Shown: positions 52,353-61,440 of the stretch, in pieces
How the letters are laid out: each line of letters opens with the position of its first letter
How positions within the stretch are numbered: position 1 is the stretch's first letter
Assembly (NCBI GenBank): GCA_002343845.1
Contig: DDSQ01000084.1
Location: forward strand, 1-64,000
Origin: Planctomycetes bacterium UBA2386
Lineage (GTDB): Bacteria; Planctomycetota; UBA1135; UBA2386
DNA length: 64,000 nt
Direction of reading: 5' to 3'
The notes under the pieces: model-generated
The model's input: only the letters and a program-made list of their open reading frames with translations
Database searches by the model: none
Told to the model about the DNA's origin: nothing
Program-made: the position numbers and the translations under genes

Positions 52353-54692
52353 ATGGGCCAGATCTCCATGCCGGTCGTCGTCGCGGTGGCAGTCGCCATC
52401 GCTGTCCCCCTGACCACCGTGTTGGCGCCAGCGCTGGTCGTCGCCACCGACGTGCAGTTACCGGGCACGCAACCTCTCGGCGTCAGCACCCTGCCGCTAC
52501 CCTCGCAGTGCGACAACTGCCACAGCGGCTTCGACCCGATCAGCGAACCCGATCGGCCGTGGCGCGGCAGCATGATGGCGCATGCCGGACGCGATCCGGT
52601 GTTCTGGGCGACCATGGCGATTGCCGAGCAGGACTTCCCCGGGAGCGGCAACTTCTGCCTGCGTTGCCATACGCCGCGGGGGTGGCTGGAGGGAAGAGTC
52701 GACGCCGCCAGCAACGGCTCGCAACTGACCGCAGCAGATGCGAATGGCGTCGAATGCGGTATCTGCCATCAGCTGACGAACCCCGACCGCAGCGAGCACA
52801 TCGGGCAGCAGGTGGCTCCGTACCTCGCTCATGACGGCGGCACACCGCCGACCGGGTTCTACGGCAGCGGCATGATGGTGCTGCTGGGCGGCAACACGCG
52901 CCTCGGACCCTATGCACAGGCCAACGCTGCGCCGCATGCCTATGCGCAGTCTCACTTCCATCGCGACTCAGCTCTGTGCGGCACCTGCCATGATGTTTCG
53001 AACCCGGTGGTCGGCGACCTTGCCCACAATCACGGCTCGCTTGACCCACTCCCGGCAGGCTCGTTCAGCGGCGTCCCCGGCTCGCCGGTGACCACCAAGG
53101 CGGCGTTCCTCAACCAGCCGTACAGCTATGGCGTTGTCGAACGTACGTTCAGTGAGCACCAGTCCAGCGCCTTCGCGAATCTGCGCGTCCGCGACTACGA
53201 CACGCTGCCCGACGAGCTGAAGCGCGGCATCCTCGCCAAGGCACGAGGCCAGGCACTGCTGGCCGGCACGCAAGGCGATCACGCCGACGGTGCGCCGCGA
53301 CTGTTCTCCTGCCAGACCTGCCACATGCTGCCGGTCGTCGGCAAGGGTGCCAAACAGGCCCAAGCGCCGGTGCGGACCGACCTGGGCACACACGACCTGA
53401 CGGGTGGCAACACCTGGGTTCCGGACCTGATCCAGTGGTTCGACCAGAACGGCTTGCTCCGACTCGGCGGCGGACTGTCCACGCTGGAGCGGCAGGCGCT
53501 CGATGCCGGCAAGCTGCGGGCCCGAGCGATGCTCAAGCTGGCTGCGGCTCTGGATATCGACGGCGACAACCTGCGGGTCGTCAACCTGACCGGCCACAAG
53601 CTGTTCACCGGCTATCCCGAAGGCAGGCGGATGTGGCTTCGCACAACGTGGCTCGATCGCTTTGGGGGCTTGGTCCGTGTCGACGGTGCCTATGGTCCGC
53701 TGGCGGTGAACGTGCAGGGCACACCGCATGTGGTCGAGACCCTGCTCGATCCGGGTGATCCCAACCTGCGCCTCTACGAAGCCAAGCTCGGCATCACCCA
53801 GCAGTGGGCCAGCCAGCTGTTGGGTTTGGGGGTTCCGGGCTCCTTGCCGCTCGGCTACGACCGTACCACTGGCACAGTCCAGGGAACTCTCGGCGCGCTG
53901 GCCGCGGCACCGCCGGGCACCACCGTGTCGACCTTCCACTTCGTGCTCAACAACACGGTGGTGCAGGACAACCGGATCCCGCCCTACGGCATGCGCTACG
54001 ACGACGCGCGGCCGCGCAATGCCGTGCCGACGCCGATCGGCCAGTATGGCGCGCCCGGTCCCGGTGGGACCTACGCGCATTGGGACACCGTGGCCCTTGC
54101 ACCGCCGCCCGGCGCGGTCCGTGCCGAGTTCGAACTGCTCTACCAGGCGAGCAGCTGGGAGTACATCCAGTTCCTGCTGCTGGCGAACACCCAGCAGGAT
54201 CCGTTCCTCGCGATGACGGGGCAGAACCTGTTCAACGGCTGGCGCCAGACAGGCATGTCGGCCCCCGAGCGGATGGCGACGGCGAGTTGGTGCCGCCTGC
54301 CCGGCACCGGCGACGACTTGTATCTGCGCAGCGGTCGGGCCGGCGAGCCACTCGACGCCAACTGCGCCAAGACGATCGCCGGCGGACAGACCTTGCGACT
54401 CGAAATCGGCAGCTCCGGAGGCACCTTCGTCGGCGGGCTGGCCGCGTTTGCACTGCAGGTCTTCCCGCCATCCGGCCCGTGGCCGACGGAGCTGCTGCCG
54501 GGAGTCCAACTCGACCGCGCCGACATCCTTGTCGCGGTGGCCGCCCTTCCAGCAGCCGGCGCCACGCTCGACATCCCGGTCCCGGCAGCCGTGAGCGACC
54601 TCATGGTGCGAGCACAGGGACTGGTGGTCTCGGAACTGACGCTCAGTGGCTTCCTCGGCACGTCACCGGCGCACGACTTCTTCGTGCCTTGA
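52353..54692 (+). CDS. Secreted pentahaem cytochrome c with large C-terminal domain
   Basis: A 779-aa protein with a signal peptide (MGQISMPVVVAVAVAIAV) and five CxxCH sites in the first 330 residues (CDNCH, CLRCH, CGICH, CGTCH, CQTCH). The rest has no haem sites and shows strand-rich stretches (FHFVLNNTVVQDNRIPPYG, FVGGLAAFALQVFPPSG) ending LSGFLGTSPAHDFFVP. The last part resembles the C-terminal sandwich of other secreted proteins here. It follows the hairpin element by 13 bp. I infer an electron carrier with a large sorting or binding domain, likely part of the same electron-transfer set as the two larger cytochromes. Confidence 0.88.
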   Translation: MGQISMPVVVAVAVAIAVPLTTVLAPALVVATDVQLPGTQPLGVSTLPLPSQCDNCHSGFDPISEPDRPWRGSMMAHAGRDPVFWATMAIAEQDFPGSGNFCLRCHTPRGWLEGRVDAASNGSQLTAADANGVECGICHQLTNPDRSEHIGQQVAPYLAHDGGTPPTGFYGSGMMVLLGGNTRLGPYAQANAAPHAYAQSHFHRDSALCGTCHDVSNPVVGDLAHNHGSLDPLPAGSFSGVPGSPVTTKAAFLNQPYSYGVVERTFSEHQSSAFANLRVRDYDTLPDELKRGILAKARGQALLAGTQGDHADGAPRLFSCQTCHMLPVVGKGAKQAQAPVRTDLGTHDLTGGNTWVPDLIQWFDQNGLLRLGGGLSTLERQALDAGKLRARAMLKLAAALDIDGDNLRVVNLTGHKLFTGYPEGRRMWLRTTWLDRFGGLVRVDGAYGPLAVNVQGTPHVVETLLDPGDPNLRLYEAKLGITQQWASQLLGLGVPGSLPLGYDRTTGTVQGTLGALAAAPPGTTVSTFHFVLNNTVVQDNRIPPYGMRYDDARPRNAVPTPIGQYGAPGPGGTYAHWDTVALAPPPGAVRAEFELLYQASSWEYIQFLLLANTQQDPFLAMTGQNLFNGWRQTGMSAPERMATASWCRLPGTGDDLYLRSGRAGEPLDANCAKTIAGGQTLRLEIGSSGGTFVGGLAAFALQVFPPSGPWPTELLPGVQLDRADILVAVAALPAAGATLDIPVPAAVSDLMVRAQGLVVSELTLSGFLGTSPAHDFFVP

Positions 54693-54751
54693 GTGCGCCG
54701 GCGACGCGGCCGCCGGCCTCGTGGTGCATCCGTGACGGACGCCGTGCGAAC

Positions 54752-55159
54752 ATGGCCACGATGGCCGGCACGTTCACGTTGCTCTACGACTCGCTGTGCC
54801 CGATCTGCCGGCGCGAAGTCCACTGGCTGAAACGGCGTGATCGCGACGGTCGGTTGTCGACGATCGACATCGCCGCCCCCGGCTTCGACCCGGCTCCGCT
54901 CGGGTTGTCGGCTGAACGCGTGGTCGCGCGCCTGCACGGCATCCAGGCCGACGGCACCGTCGTCGAGGGCATGGCGGCGATGCGCGGCGCGTGGCGGGCG
55001 GTCGGGCTCGGCTGGCTGATCGCGCCGACCGGCTGGCCGCTGCTGCGCTACCTGTACGATGGCCTGTATGTCGTGTTCGCGCGCTACCGCGTGCCGCTCG
55101 GTCGCCTGTTCGGCCGGCGCGCGGCGAGCTGCGACACGGACCGCTGCGCGAGCCGTTGA
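54752..55159 (+). CDS. DCC family thiol-disulfide oxidoreductase (DUF393)
   Basis: A 135-aa protein. The DCC signature is complete at the N terminus: FTLLYDSLCPICRREV, where the Cys-Pro-x-Cys pair is the active site of the thioredoxin-like fold. Then come DxAAPGFDPAPLG and a helix with ALLRYLYDGLYVVFARYR near the end, as in other family members. It is 59 bp downstream of the pentahaem cytochrome in the same direction, so it may help form cytochrome or cell-surface disulfides. A second ATG at 54761 is an alternative start. Confidence 0.85.
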   Translation: MATMAGTFTLLYDSLCPICRREVHWLKRRDRDGRLSTIDIAAPGFDPAPLGLSAERVVARLHGIQADGTVVEGMAAMRGAWRAVGLGWLIAPTGWPLLRYLYDGLYVVFARYRVPLGRLFGRRAASCDTDRCASR

Positions 55160-55252
55160 GCGAACGTCACGGCACTGCCTGGCGCGCAGCCAGCGCGGCC
55201 GCTTGGGGACGATGCGGCTGTCACTGGTAGTGCCCGGTTCGGGCGCGCCGGC

Positions 55253-55768
55253 TCAGCGCGCGCCGCCCGCCAGCGGTTCCTTCGCCGCGATGCCGGCGGT
55301 GTACTTCGCGTACAGAAACACGTTGGCCTTCAGGTTGCCGAGCTGCGCTCGGATCAGCGGCTCGACGTGGGCCCAATCGAGGCCACCGACGCCGGTCGCG
55401 AGCCGCGGCAATGCGACACTGCCGATCTTCTCGGCCTCGATCAGCTTCTTCAGTTCGTGCAGCGCGTGGTTGACGTGCTCGGTCTTGGCGCGGCCGGGGT
55501 GACCGCCGACGCGGGCGGGCGGATCCTGCGTCATCAGGTTGGCGATGCGCACCTTCTGGCCCTTGCCGTCGACGCCCTGCCACAGCCACAACGAGCCCGG
55601 CTTCGGGTTGTTCTGGTGGCAGAAGTTCCGGAAGTCCTTGTGCATGCCCGGGAACCGCTCCCGCAGGGCGAGGGCGAGTCCGGACTTCCAATCGTCGTTG
55701 GGGGCAACGCCGTGGGCGAGCAACTCGGCCTTGCTGAGGAGAAGGTCACCTTCGAGAGAGTGAATCAT
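55253..55768 (-). CDS. DarG/TARG1-like macrodomain protein
   Basis: A 171-aa single-domain protein starting MIHSLEGDLLLSKAELL, the first strand of the macrodomain. The ligand loop toward the C terminus reads ALPRLATGVGGLDWAHVEPLI, close to the PPLGCGxGGLDW signature of DarG and TARG1, which remove ADP-ribose from DNA or protein. The family's antitoxin DarG is normally next to the DarT toxin; no DarT-like gene lies beside it here, so it probably works alone, for example removing ADP-ribose added by another enzyme. No membrane segment is present. Confidence 0.8.
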   Translation of the reverse strand: MIHSLEGDLLLSKAELLAHGVAPNDDWKSGLALALRERFPGMHKDFRNFCHQNNPKPGSLWLWQGVDGKGQKVRIANLMTQDPPARVGGHPGRAKTEHVNHALHELKKLIEAEKIGSVALPRLATGVGGLDWAHVEPLIRAQLGNLKANVFLYAKYTAGIAAKEPLAGGAR

Positions 55769-55840
55769 GGACCGCGCATCTTCGCATGCGCCGCACGTGG
55801 CAGCACTCTTACTGATGCGAAGGGCTGGGCCGGCTCAGAA

Positions 55841-57640
55841 CTACGGTACGCGCACCAGCAGCCGATGCCCTGGACCGACGCACGCGAAGAACCGGCCGTC
55901 CGGCGAGAAACCGTGGCAGTAGCGCGCGGGTCGCTCGTGCGCCTGGCCCAGGGTCCGCGCGGTGCCGCGCGTAACGGTGATGGCTCCGGCCACCGCACCG
56001 TGCGCCGTCCGGTCGCGGCGCTGCGACAACATCAGACCCACCGCGACCTGATCCCAAGGCAGCAACTCGCCGTCACCATCCCAGCGTTGCCGCCGCGCCT
56101 GCGGCTCGGCGACCAGAGCGTGCGGCGTCGCTTGCCAGGTGCCGGTTGGCGTACGCGTCCAGAGGGTCTCCGTTTGGTTCTGGTTCTCGCTTTCGGCCAG
56201 GAGGGGCGTCCAGCGCACCAGGCAGCGCTCGGGGCCGCGGCCGCCGAGCAACCAACCGGCGGGTGGCGTGGTGACGGCCGAGAACTGGTTGCCTGCCGCG
56301 TCGCGCCCACGCTCCGAAGTCGCCCCACAGACCGTCTCCCGCTGCGGCGGCACGTTGCCGACGGGAAACGTCCAACGTTCGACCGCGGCGCCGAGGAAGC
56401 CCACGAAGACCGATCGATCCCCAGCCGGTTCGAGCGCCACCGGCAGGCCGGGCTCACCATCGATCGCGTGGACCACCGCCGGTGCGATGGAGGCCCCTGG
56501 CACGGCGTCGCCGCACAGGAACACTTCGATCGCTTTGCCGCGGGCGACCAGCAATGTCGTCGCGTCGAGGAAGTGCAGCGCTGCGGTGCGATCGATCGCG
56601 CCCTGCAGGTCGGTCGCCAGCGACGGATCCTCGCGCTGCAGATCGCGCAGTTCGACCACACCGCGGGCGCCCGGCATCGCGACGAAGCGCCCGTCCGGCG
56701 AGAACGCCAGGGCGGTTCCCTCGTCGTCGTAGCCTAGGAACGCAGCTGCTCCGTGGGCTGCGAAGTCCGAATGTGGCCCACGCGCCGCGCCGAGCAGTTC
56801 GAGTTCGATGCGCGGCCCCGGTTGCTCCGCCTGCTGTGCCGACAGTCGCACGATGCCGGCGGCGGCTGCCGTCGGCCCGTGCGGGACCGCGATCGCCGCG
56901 GAGCAGCGCACCAGCAGGGAGTCGTTCAAGTACAGATCGAAGGGCAGGTTGAACACCGGCCGGGGACCGGCGTCGCCAGCCGGCGCGGTCGCCGCCGCCC
57001 ACGGCGTCGCCTGCGCGAAACCGGGCTCGAGCACGAGACTGCGCCGCCACAGCAAGCGGATGTCGAGTGGCACGCTGGCGACCTCGCCGAGCAGCCGCTT
57101 CAGGATCGGATCCGAACTGAGCAGGTTGCAGATCTCGAGCAGCTGCAGCGTCGCGACCGCCACCGGCAACGGATCGTTGCGCTGCTGTGCGAGCACACCG
57201 GCGGTGAAGCTCGACTCGAGGATCGCGTCGAAGGTGTCGATGCGCGAGCGCTGCAGTTCGGTGCCGGCGGCATCGGTCAGCAGCAGCCGCAGGCCCATCT
57301 TCCGCGTCGGGCGCGACGCCAGGCGTCGTTCCGGTTCCTTCTGCCGCACGAGGATCAGGTGCGTGTCCAGCCTGGGGTCGTCGCGGTCCACCTCGAGCTG
57401 CAACAGGCGCCGGGTCACGCGTTCGCCGTCGTGCAAGGTCACGCCGTAGAGCAGCCGGTCACCGTGCCGCAGGCCCCGTTCCCCGCCGAGGTCGAAGCCC
57501 GGCAGCAGCGACGTTGCGCCCGGAAAAGCCGTTGGTGGGCTCGTCGCCGCGAGCACCACCGCGGGCACGTCCTCCGGCCGCACTGCGCGGCAGGCGCCGA
57601 ATGCCATCAACACCAGGAGCGACCAGCGCGTGCTGTGCAC
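55841..57640 (-). CDS. Lipoprotein with WD40-like propeller
   Basis: A 599-aa protein. A GTG start gives VHSTRWSLLVLMAFGACRA, a lipoprotein signal with the Cys at about residue 17. The first 250 residues are helical with LDTHLILVRQKEPERR. The second half has WD40-like blades: DEGTALAFSPDGRFVAMPG near residue 310 and ARYCHGFSPDGRFFACVGPGH at the C terminus. No enzymatic motif is seen. It lies between the macrodomain gene and a small membrane protein, both facing other directions. The first upstream ATG would add 24 residues and bury the signal. Confidence 0.65.
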   Translation of the reverse strand: MHSTRWSLLVLMAFGACRAVRPEDVPAVVLAATSPPTAFPGATSLLPGFDLGGERGLRHGDRLLYGVTLHDGERVTRRLLQLEVDRDDPRLDTHLILVRQKEPERRLASRPTRKMGLRLLLTDAAGTELQRSRIDTFDAILESSFTAGVLAQQRNDPLPVAVATLQLLEICNLLSSDPILKRLLGEVASVPLDIRLLWRRSLVLEPGFAQATPWAAATAPAGDAGPRPVFNLPFDLYLNDSLLVRCSAAIAVPHGPTAAAAGIVRLSAQQAEQPGPRIELELLGAARGPHSDFAAHGAAAFLGYDDEGTALAFSPDGRFVAMPGARGVVELRDLQREDPSLATDLQGAIDRTAALHFLDATTLLVARGKAIEVFLCGDAVPGASIAPAVVHAIDGEPGLPVALEPAGDRSVFVGFLGAAVERWTFPVGNVPPQRETVCGATSERGRDAAGNQFSAVTTPPAGWLLGGRGPERCLVRWTPLLAESENQNQTETLWTRTPTGTWQATPHALVAEPQARRQRWDGDGELLPWDQVAVGLMLSQRRDRTAHGAVAGAITVTRGTARTLGQAHERPARYCHGFSPDGRFFACVGPGHRLLVRVP

Positions 57641-57847
57641 CGGCGCAGGATACTCCGGCGAGATCGGGGCCGGCCACGATCGGCGCGCATCGCATTCGCG
57701 ACCGCGTTGCACTCTGCGGTGGCTGCTGAGCGTTGGCGTTCCGCGCCCAGGTTGCGCTGGTCGTCAGCGGTACTCGTTGGCGCCGTACTGGCAGCAGGCC
57801 GGAACGCAGGCATCGACGCGGACGAGCCACTGCCCGACAATCGGCGC

Positions 57848-58081
57848 ATGGATCGCAACCGGATGTTCGCCCTGGGGACGTGGATTCCCGCGGCGTTTTG
57901 CTTCGTGCTTGCCGTGCTGCAGTTCGTGTACTCGTTGACGGCGTCCGGCATCTCCACGGCCTTCTTGTTCTTCCTGCCGATGTGCTTCGTCTTTGCCGGC
58001 ATGGAGAACCTCGCGCTGCATCGCCGCCTGGTGGCGCTCGAGGCCCGGTTGCCACCGAGTGCGCCTCAGCAGCCGAGCTGA
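57848..58081 (+). CDS. Small two-helix membrane protein, 77 aa
   Basis: A 77-aa protein starting MDRNRMFALG with two hydrophobic segments (WIPAAFCFVLAVLQFVYSLT and STAFLFFLPMCFVFAGM) and a short charged C-terminal tail (HRRLVALEARLPPSA). No family assigned. The 207-bp gap upstream contains nothing else that I can support. Confidence 0.55.
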   Translation: MDRNRMFALGTWIPAAFCFVLAVLQFVYSLTASGISTAFLFFLPMCFVFAGMENLALHRRLVALEARLPPSAPQQPS

Positions 58082-58217
58082 CGGCGCTCGTGCATCAGGG
58101 GTTCGCGCGCCGCGAGCTGCGTTCGAATCCCTCTCCCTCCGCCGTGCTTTCGACCCGAACGGCACGCAGAGGCGTCGGTGGCCCGAGGCCGCGCGTGCTC
58201 GCCTGTGCCGCAGCCGA

Positions 58218-60470
58218 CTACGGCCTCACGTGCAGGAACAGCGGCTCGGTCACTTCCGCGCACCCCGCAGGCGTCAACATCGCTCCCTGGATCACCAGGG
58301 TCACAGGAGTCAGCAGTGGCGGGAACGGCACGTAGACCCTGAGTGGGTCGCCGAACGCGATCACAGCCGCAAACGCAGATGCCGGGCCGATGTAGTAGGG
58401 CACTGGCGAGCAGAACATTGGCGGCAGGCCGACGGGAAACGGCCGCGGCACGAGCGCGAAGTCGAAGAACGTCGCCGCGATTTGGGGTGGTGGTTGGATG
58501 GGCACATCGAAAGCAACCTGCAACGGCAGCGGGCTGGCGCCGACGGCCGGCATCTGCTCGACGACCATGGAGTAGCCGGACGTACCCAGCACTGCCTCGC
58601 CGAGGTGCTGCTCGATGTCGAGGGTGCGGTCGATCGCCGCAGCGGTGTTCGTCGTGCCGCCGAACATCAGCGTTCGGCCGGTCGCGACGTGGAACGTGGC
58701 CGCTGCGTTGCTCGTCGGCGACGGCAATACCCCGAACGATGGCTGCCAGGAGTCCCCGTCCCATTCCCAGCGGGCATCGAACCGGTTGGACGTGTTCGGA
58801 TCGATGCCGCCGTCCAGGATCGTGCGTCGCTTGATCGGGTCGTAGACCATCGTTGCTTGCACACGCATCTCCGGTGCGAACGGGTGGTAGACATAGGTCC
58901 ACTGATAGGTGTTGAGGTTGAACTCCTCGGTGCCAGGCACCAGGACGCCCTGAGCGTCTCGCCCCCCGTAGACGACCAGCCGATTGCGATCGGGATCGAA
59001 CGCCATGGCATGTCCTTCCCGAAACGTCGGGGCCGGGTACGAGCCGAGCCAATGGGGGTTGGCATTGGAGTACTGGTAGGCATAGAGCTCGGCCGACGCC
59101 GGTTGGGCGCCGGCGATGCCCCCGCGAAGCCACACCAACCCGTTGTTGTCGGCCGCGGCTGCGGCGTTGCGACGGAAGAGCACATTCCATCCCAAGGTGG
59201 GGTTGGGCCGCTGCGTCCACGTTCCGGCAATGAAGGTCCAGTAGTCCGTCAGCAACGTGCCGTTGGTGGCGATGCCCCCGAAGAGGAACACTTCGCCCGG
59301 GGCCGGCGAGACCATGACTCCGCCAAAGCGAGGCGGCGGTGAAGCCCCTGCCAACTGCTCCCAGCGCTGGCCATCGAACTGCCAGGTGTCCCCGAGAGCC
59401 GTGCCGGCGGCGGAGCGACCGCCGAACATCAGTGGGCCGTTCACACCATCGTCAACGAGCATCGCCTGGCTGCGTGCCGGCGGCGTGACGGTCGACTCGG
59501 TCTGCACACTCCAGTCCGAGCCGTCGAACACCCAGATGTCCTGCCTCGTGACGAACGTGTTGTCGCGACCGCCGAACAGCACGCACTGCTGACGGGCTTC
59601 GTCGTAGACCAACGTTGCGCCATCACGGGCCGGGGGACTCGTGAGAGTCGAGACCGTCGTCCACTGCACACCGTCCCATTCCAGCGTCTCCGCGATCACT
59701 GCACCGCTGACTCTGCCGCCGAAAGCGACCACCTTCTGGCGGGCCGAGTCGAAGGCGAGAGCTCGCCCGGTAGCGAACGTCGCGGGGGCTGTAGTCGGGG
59801 TCCACACGGAGTTGGCCCAGGTGAAGGCCCCCATGTCCGTCAGCAGCAAGGGGCCGCGCGCGGGATGGAAGACGAACCCGCCGAAGTGGTCGCCGGCCGC
59901 CGGCAGTGGAATCGGTTGCCAGGTCTGGAACGGCGCCATCGTCCATGCCGTCACAGCCGGCGGACTGGTCTGCTCGAACACCAGAACGGCCTCGTTCGCG
60001 TTGGCGTCGTAGACCATCGCCTTGCGCATGACCCCGACGCTGCTCGGAACCGGCACACCCGCTGGCTGCGCCGGGAACCAGCTGCCGTCGCGGATCAGCG
60101 TGCCGACTTCCGGGCTCCACGCGAACGCCGTGGGCACGCTGTCGGGTTGCGGGTAGGGCATCGGGCAGATGGCCGGGTTGCCGGAAGTGCCTGGGCCGCC
60201 TGGGTAGGGACCGGTGATACCCTGATCCCCGGGAAACAGGACACCCCCGCGCCCGTGCCATTCCGCGACGCCGTTCTGGCTGCTGATCACGATGCGGTTG
60301 GTTTGGCGATCGAAGTACCCGCCGCCGGGCACCCAATCGACGCCAGGAGCCCGACCCCGCTGAAAGCCAACGTTCCACTGTGCGGTCGCAACGTCGGCGC
60401 TGGCGATCGCCGCTGCCAACGCAAGGGCCAGCCCGGAAGCCGAGGGGATGTGATCGCGGAGGTTGGTCAT
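58218..60470 (-). CDS. Secreted kelch-repeat protein
   Basis: A 750-aa protein with a signal peptide (GLALALAAAIASADVATAQ). Seven or more kelch blades follow, with the pattern (L)xYDxARxxxVLFGGxxxxxxxxDxWxFDG, for example LVYDEARQQCVLFGGRDNTF and MVYDPIKRRTILDGGIDPNT. The C-terminal 120 residues are a different beta-sandwich (LPLQVAFDVPIQPPPQ, YYIGPASAFAAVIAFGDPLRVYVPFPPLL) that resembles the tails of the proteins at 7043 and 38382. The kelch propeller may bind a partner; the tail may be a sorting or attachment module. It is 269 bp downstream of the ECF sigma gene in the same direction. Confidence 0.85.
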   Translation of the reverse strand: MTNLRDHIPSASGLALALAAAIASADVATAQWNVGFQRGRAPGVDWVPGGGYFDRQTNRIVISSQNGVAEWHGRGGVLFPGDQGITGPYPGGPGTSGNPAICPMPYPQPDSVPTAFAWSPEVGTLIRDGSWFPAQPAGVPVPSSVGVMRKAMVYDANANEAVLVFEQTSPPAVTAWTMAPFQTWQPIPLPAAGDHFGGFVFHPARGPLLLTDMGAFTWANSVWTPTTAPATFATGRALAFDSARQKVVAFGGRVSGAVIAETLEWDGVQWTTVSTLTSPPARDGATLVYDEARQQCVLFGGRDNTFVTRQDIWVFDGSDWSVQTESTVTPPARSQAMLVDDGVNGPLMFGGRSAAGTALGDTWQFDGQRWEQLAGASPPPRFGGVMVSPAPGEVFLFGGIATNGTLLTDYWTFIAGTWTQRPNPTLGWNVLFRRNAAAAADNNGLVWLRGGIAGAQPASAELYAYQYSNANPHWLGSYPAPTFREGHAMAFDPDRNRLVVYGGRDAQGVLVPGTEEFNLNTYQWTYVYHPFAPEMRVQATMVYDPIKRRTILDGGIDPNTSNRFDARWEWDGDSWQPSFGVLPSPTSNAAATFHVATGRTLMFGGTTNTAAAIDRTLDIEQHLGEAVLGTSGYSMVVEQMPAVGASPLPLQVAFDVPIQPPPQIAATFFDFALVPRPFPVGLPPMFCSPVPYYIGPASAFAAVIAFGDPLRVYVPFPPLLTPVTLVIQGAMLTPAGCAEVTEPLFLHVRP

Positions 60471-60739
60471 GCCGGGTGTAGTGCGGAAACCGCGCCGGCC
60501 ATGCGCAGGAATTCGGAAGGCGCATCAGGAACTCGTGGGGGGTAGCTGCGACTTCGTCGGGCTTCCACGAGCGAACGGCGATGCGGTCTGGCGTGCCGGC
60601 GGACCGCGGCGTCGGGCGCCGATGGCTCCCGCCACGTGCTCCCGCTCAGGGACAGAACCGATCGGGATCTGCGCGCCATCCTCGATCGCCGCCTCGCGCC
60701 GTCGCCGAGCGGCGTCGCATCAGCACGCAGCGGCGCGGA

Positions 60740-61327
60740 TCACTCTCGGTCGAGGATCGCCGACAGCGCAACCAACGAGCGCGACAGCAGCGTGCGCACC
60801 GCATTCTCGGTGCGTCCCAAGATCCTGGCGACCTCGGGGATCGGGAGTTCCCCGAGGCGGGCCAGCGCGATGACCTCGTGCTGCTCGGGCTTGAGTTGGT
60901 CCAGCGCCCGATAGAGCGCCTCGCCCGCCTCGCTGCCGATCGCCACGCGGCTCGGCGAAGCCAGCCCTGCACGAGGGTCGACGATGCCCTCCATTTCTGC
61001 CGACTCGCGATCGTGTTGGCGCTTCTTCGTGCGCTGGCTGCGGAGGCGCATGCGCACCTTGTTGACGGCGGCGGTGAACAGCCAGCTACGGAAGCGCGCC
61101 TCCCCCTGCCAGGTGAAGTCCGGCCCGGCCTGCAGCAGTTCACGGCAGGTCGACTGCACGAGGTCGGCGACCGACTCGTTGAGCCGCTGCTCGGCATCGA
61201 TCTTCGCCCGCAGGAACGCGTGCAGCCGCGGCAGGTAGAGCACCAGCATCCGGTCGATGCTCACGGCGTCGCCGCGCGACGCCGATTCGGCCAAGGCTCG
61301 ATCTGCGCTGTCGTTGGTCTCGGTCAC
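60740..61327 (-). CDS. ECF-type RNA polymerase sigma factor
   Basis: A 195-aa protein with region 2 (RLNESVADLVQSTCRELLQAG, DFTWQGEARFRSWLF) and region 4 (LGELPIPEVARILGRTENAVRTLLSRSL, helix-turn-helix). The upstream codons in frame lack an ATG; the GTG giving VTETNDSADR is chosen, close to the first conserved helix. It is divergent from the kinase at 61441, with 113 bp between the starts, so both promoters lie in that interval. The kelch protein gene follows on the same strand and may be its target (inference). Confidence 0.88.
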   Translation of the reverse strand: MTETNDSADRALAESASRGDAVSIDRMLVLYLPRLHAFLRAKIDAEQRLNESVADLVQSTCRELLQAGPDFTWQGEARFRSWLFTAAVNKVRMRLRSQRTKKRQHDRESAEMEGIVDPRAGLASPSRVAIGSEAGEALYRALDQLKPEQHEVIALARLGELPIPEVARILGRTENAVRTLLSRSLVALSAILDRE

Positions 61328-61440
61328 CGCGGGTTGCTTCGCCGAAAATCCGGCCGCACGCCCGCAAGACCCGGGCGCGGCCGGCACTGTACCATCCAGA
61401 CTCCCGCCTCGCTGGCCGCCGGATGCGGGTCCATGCTGCC

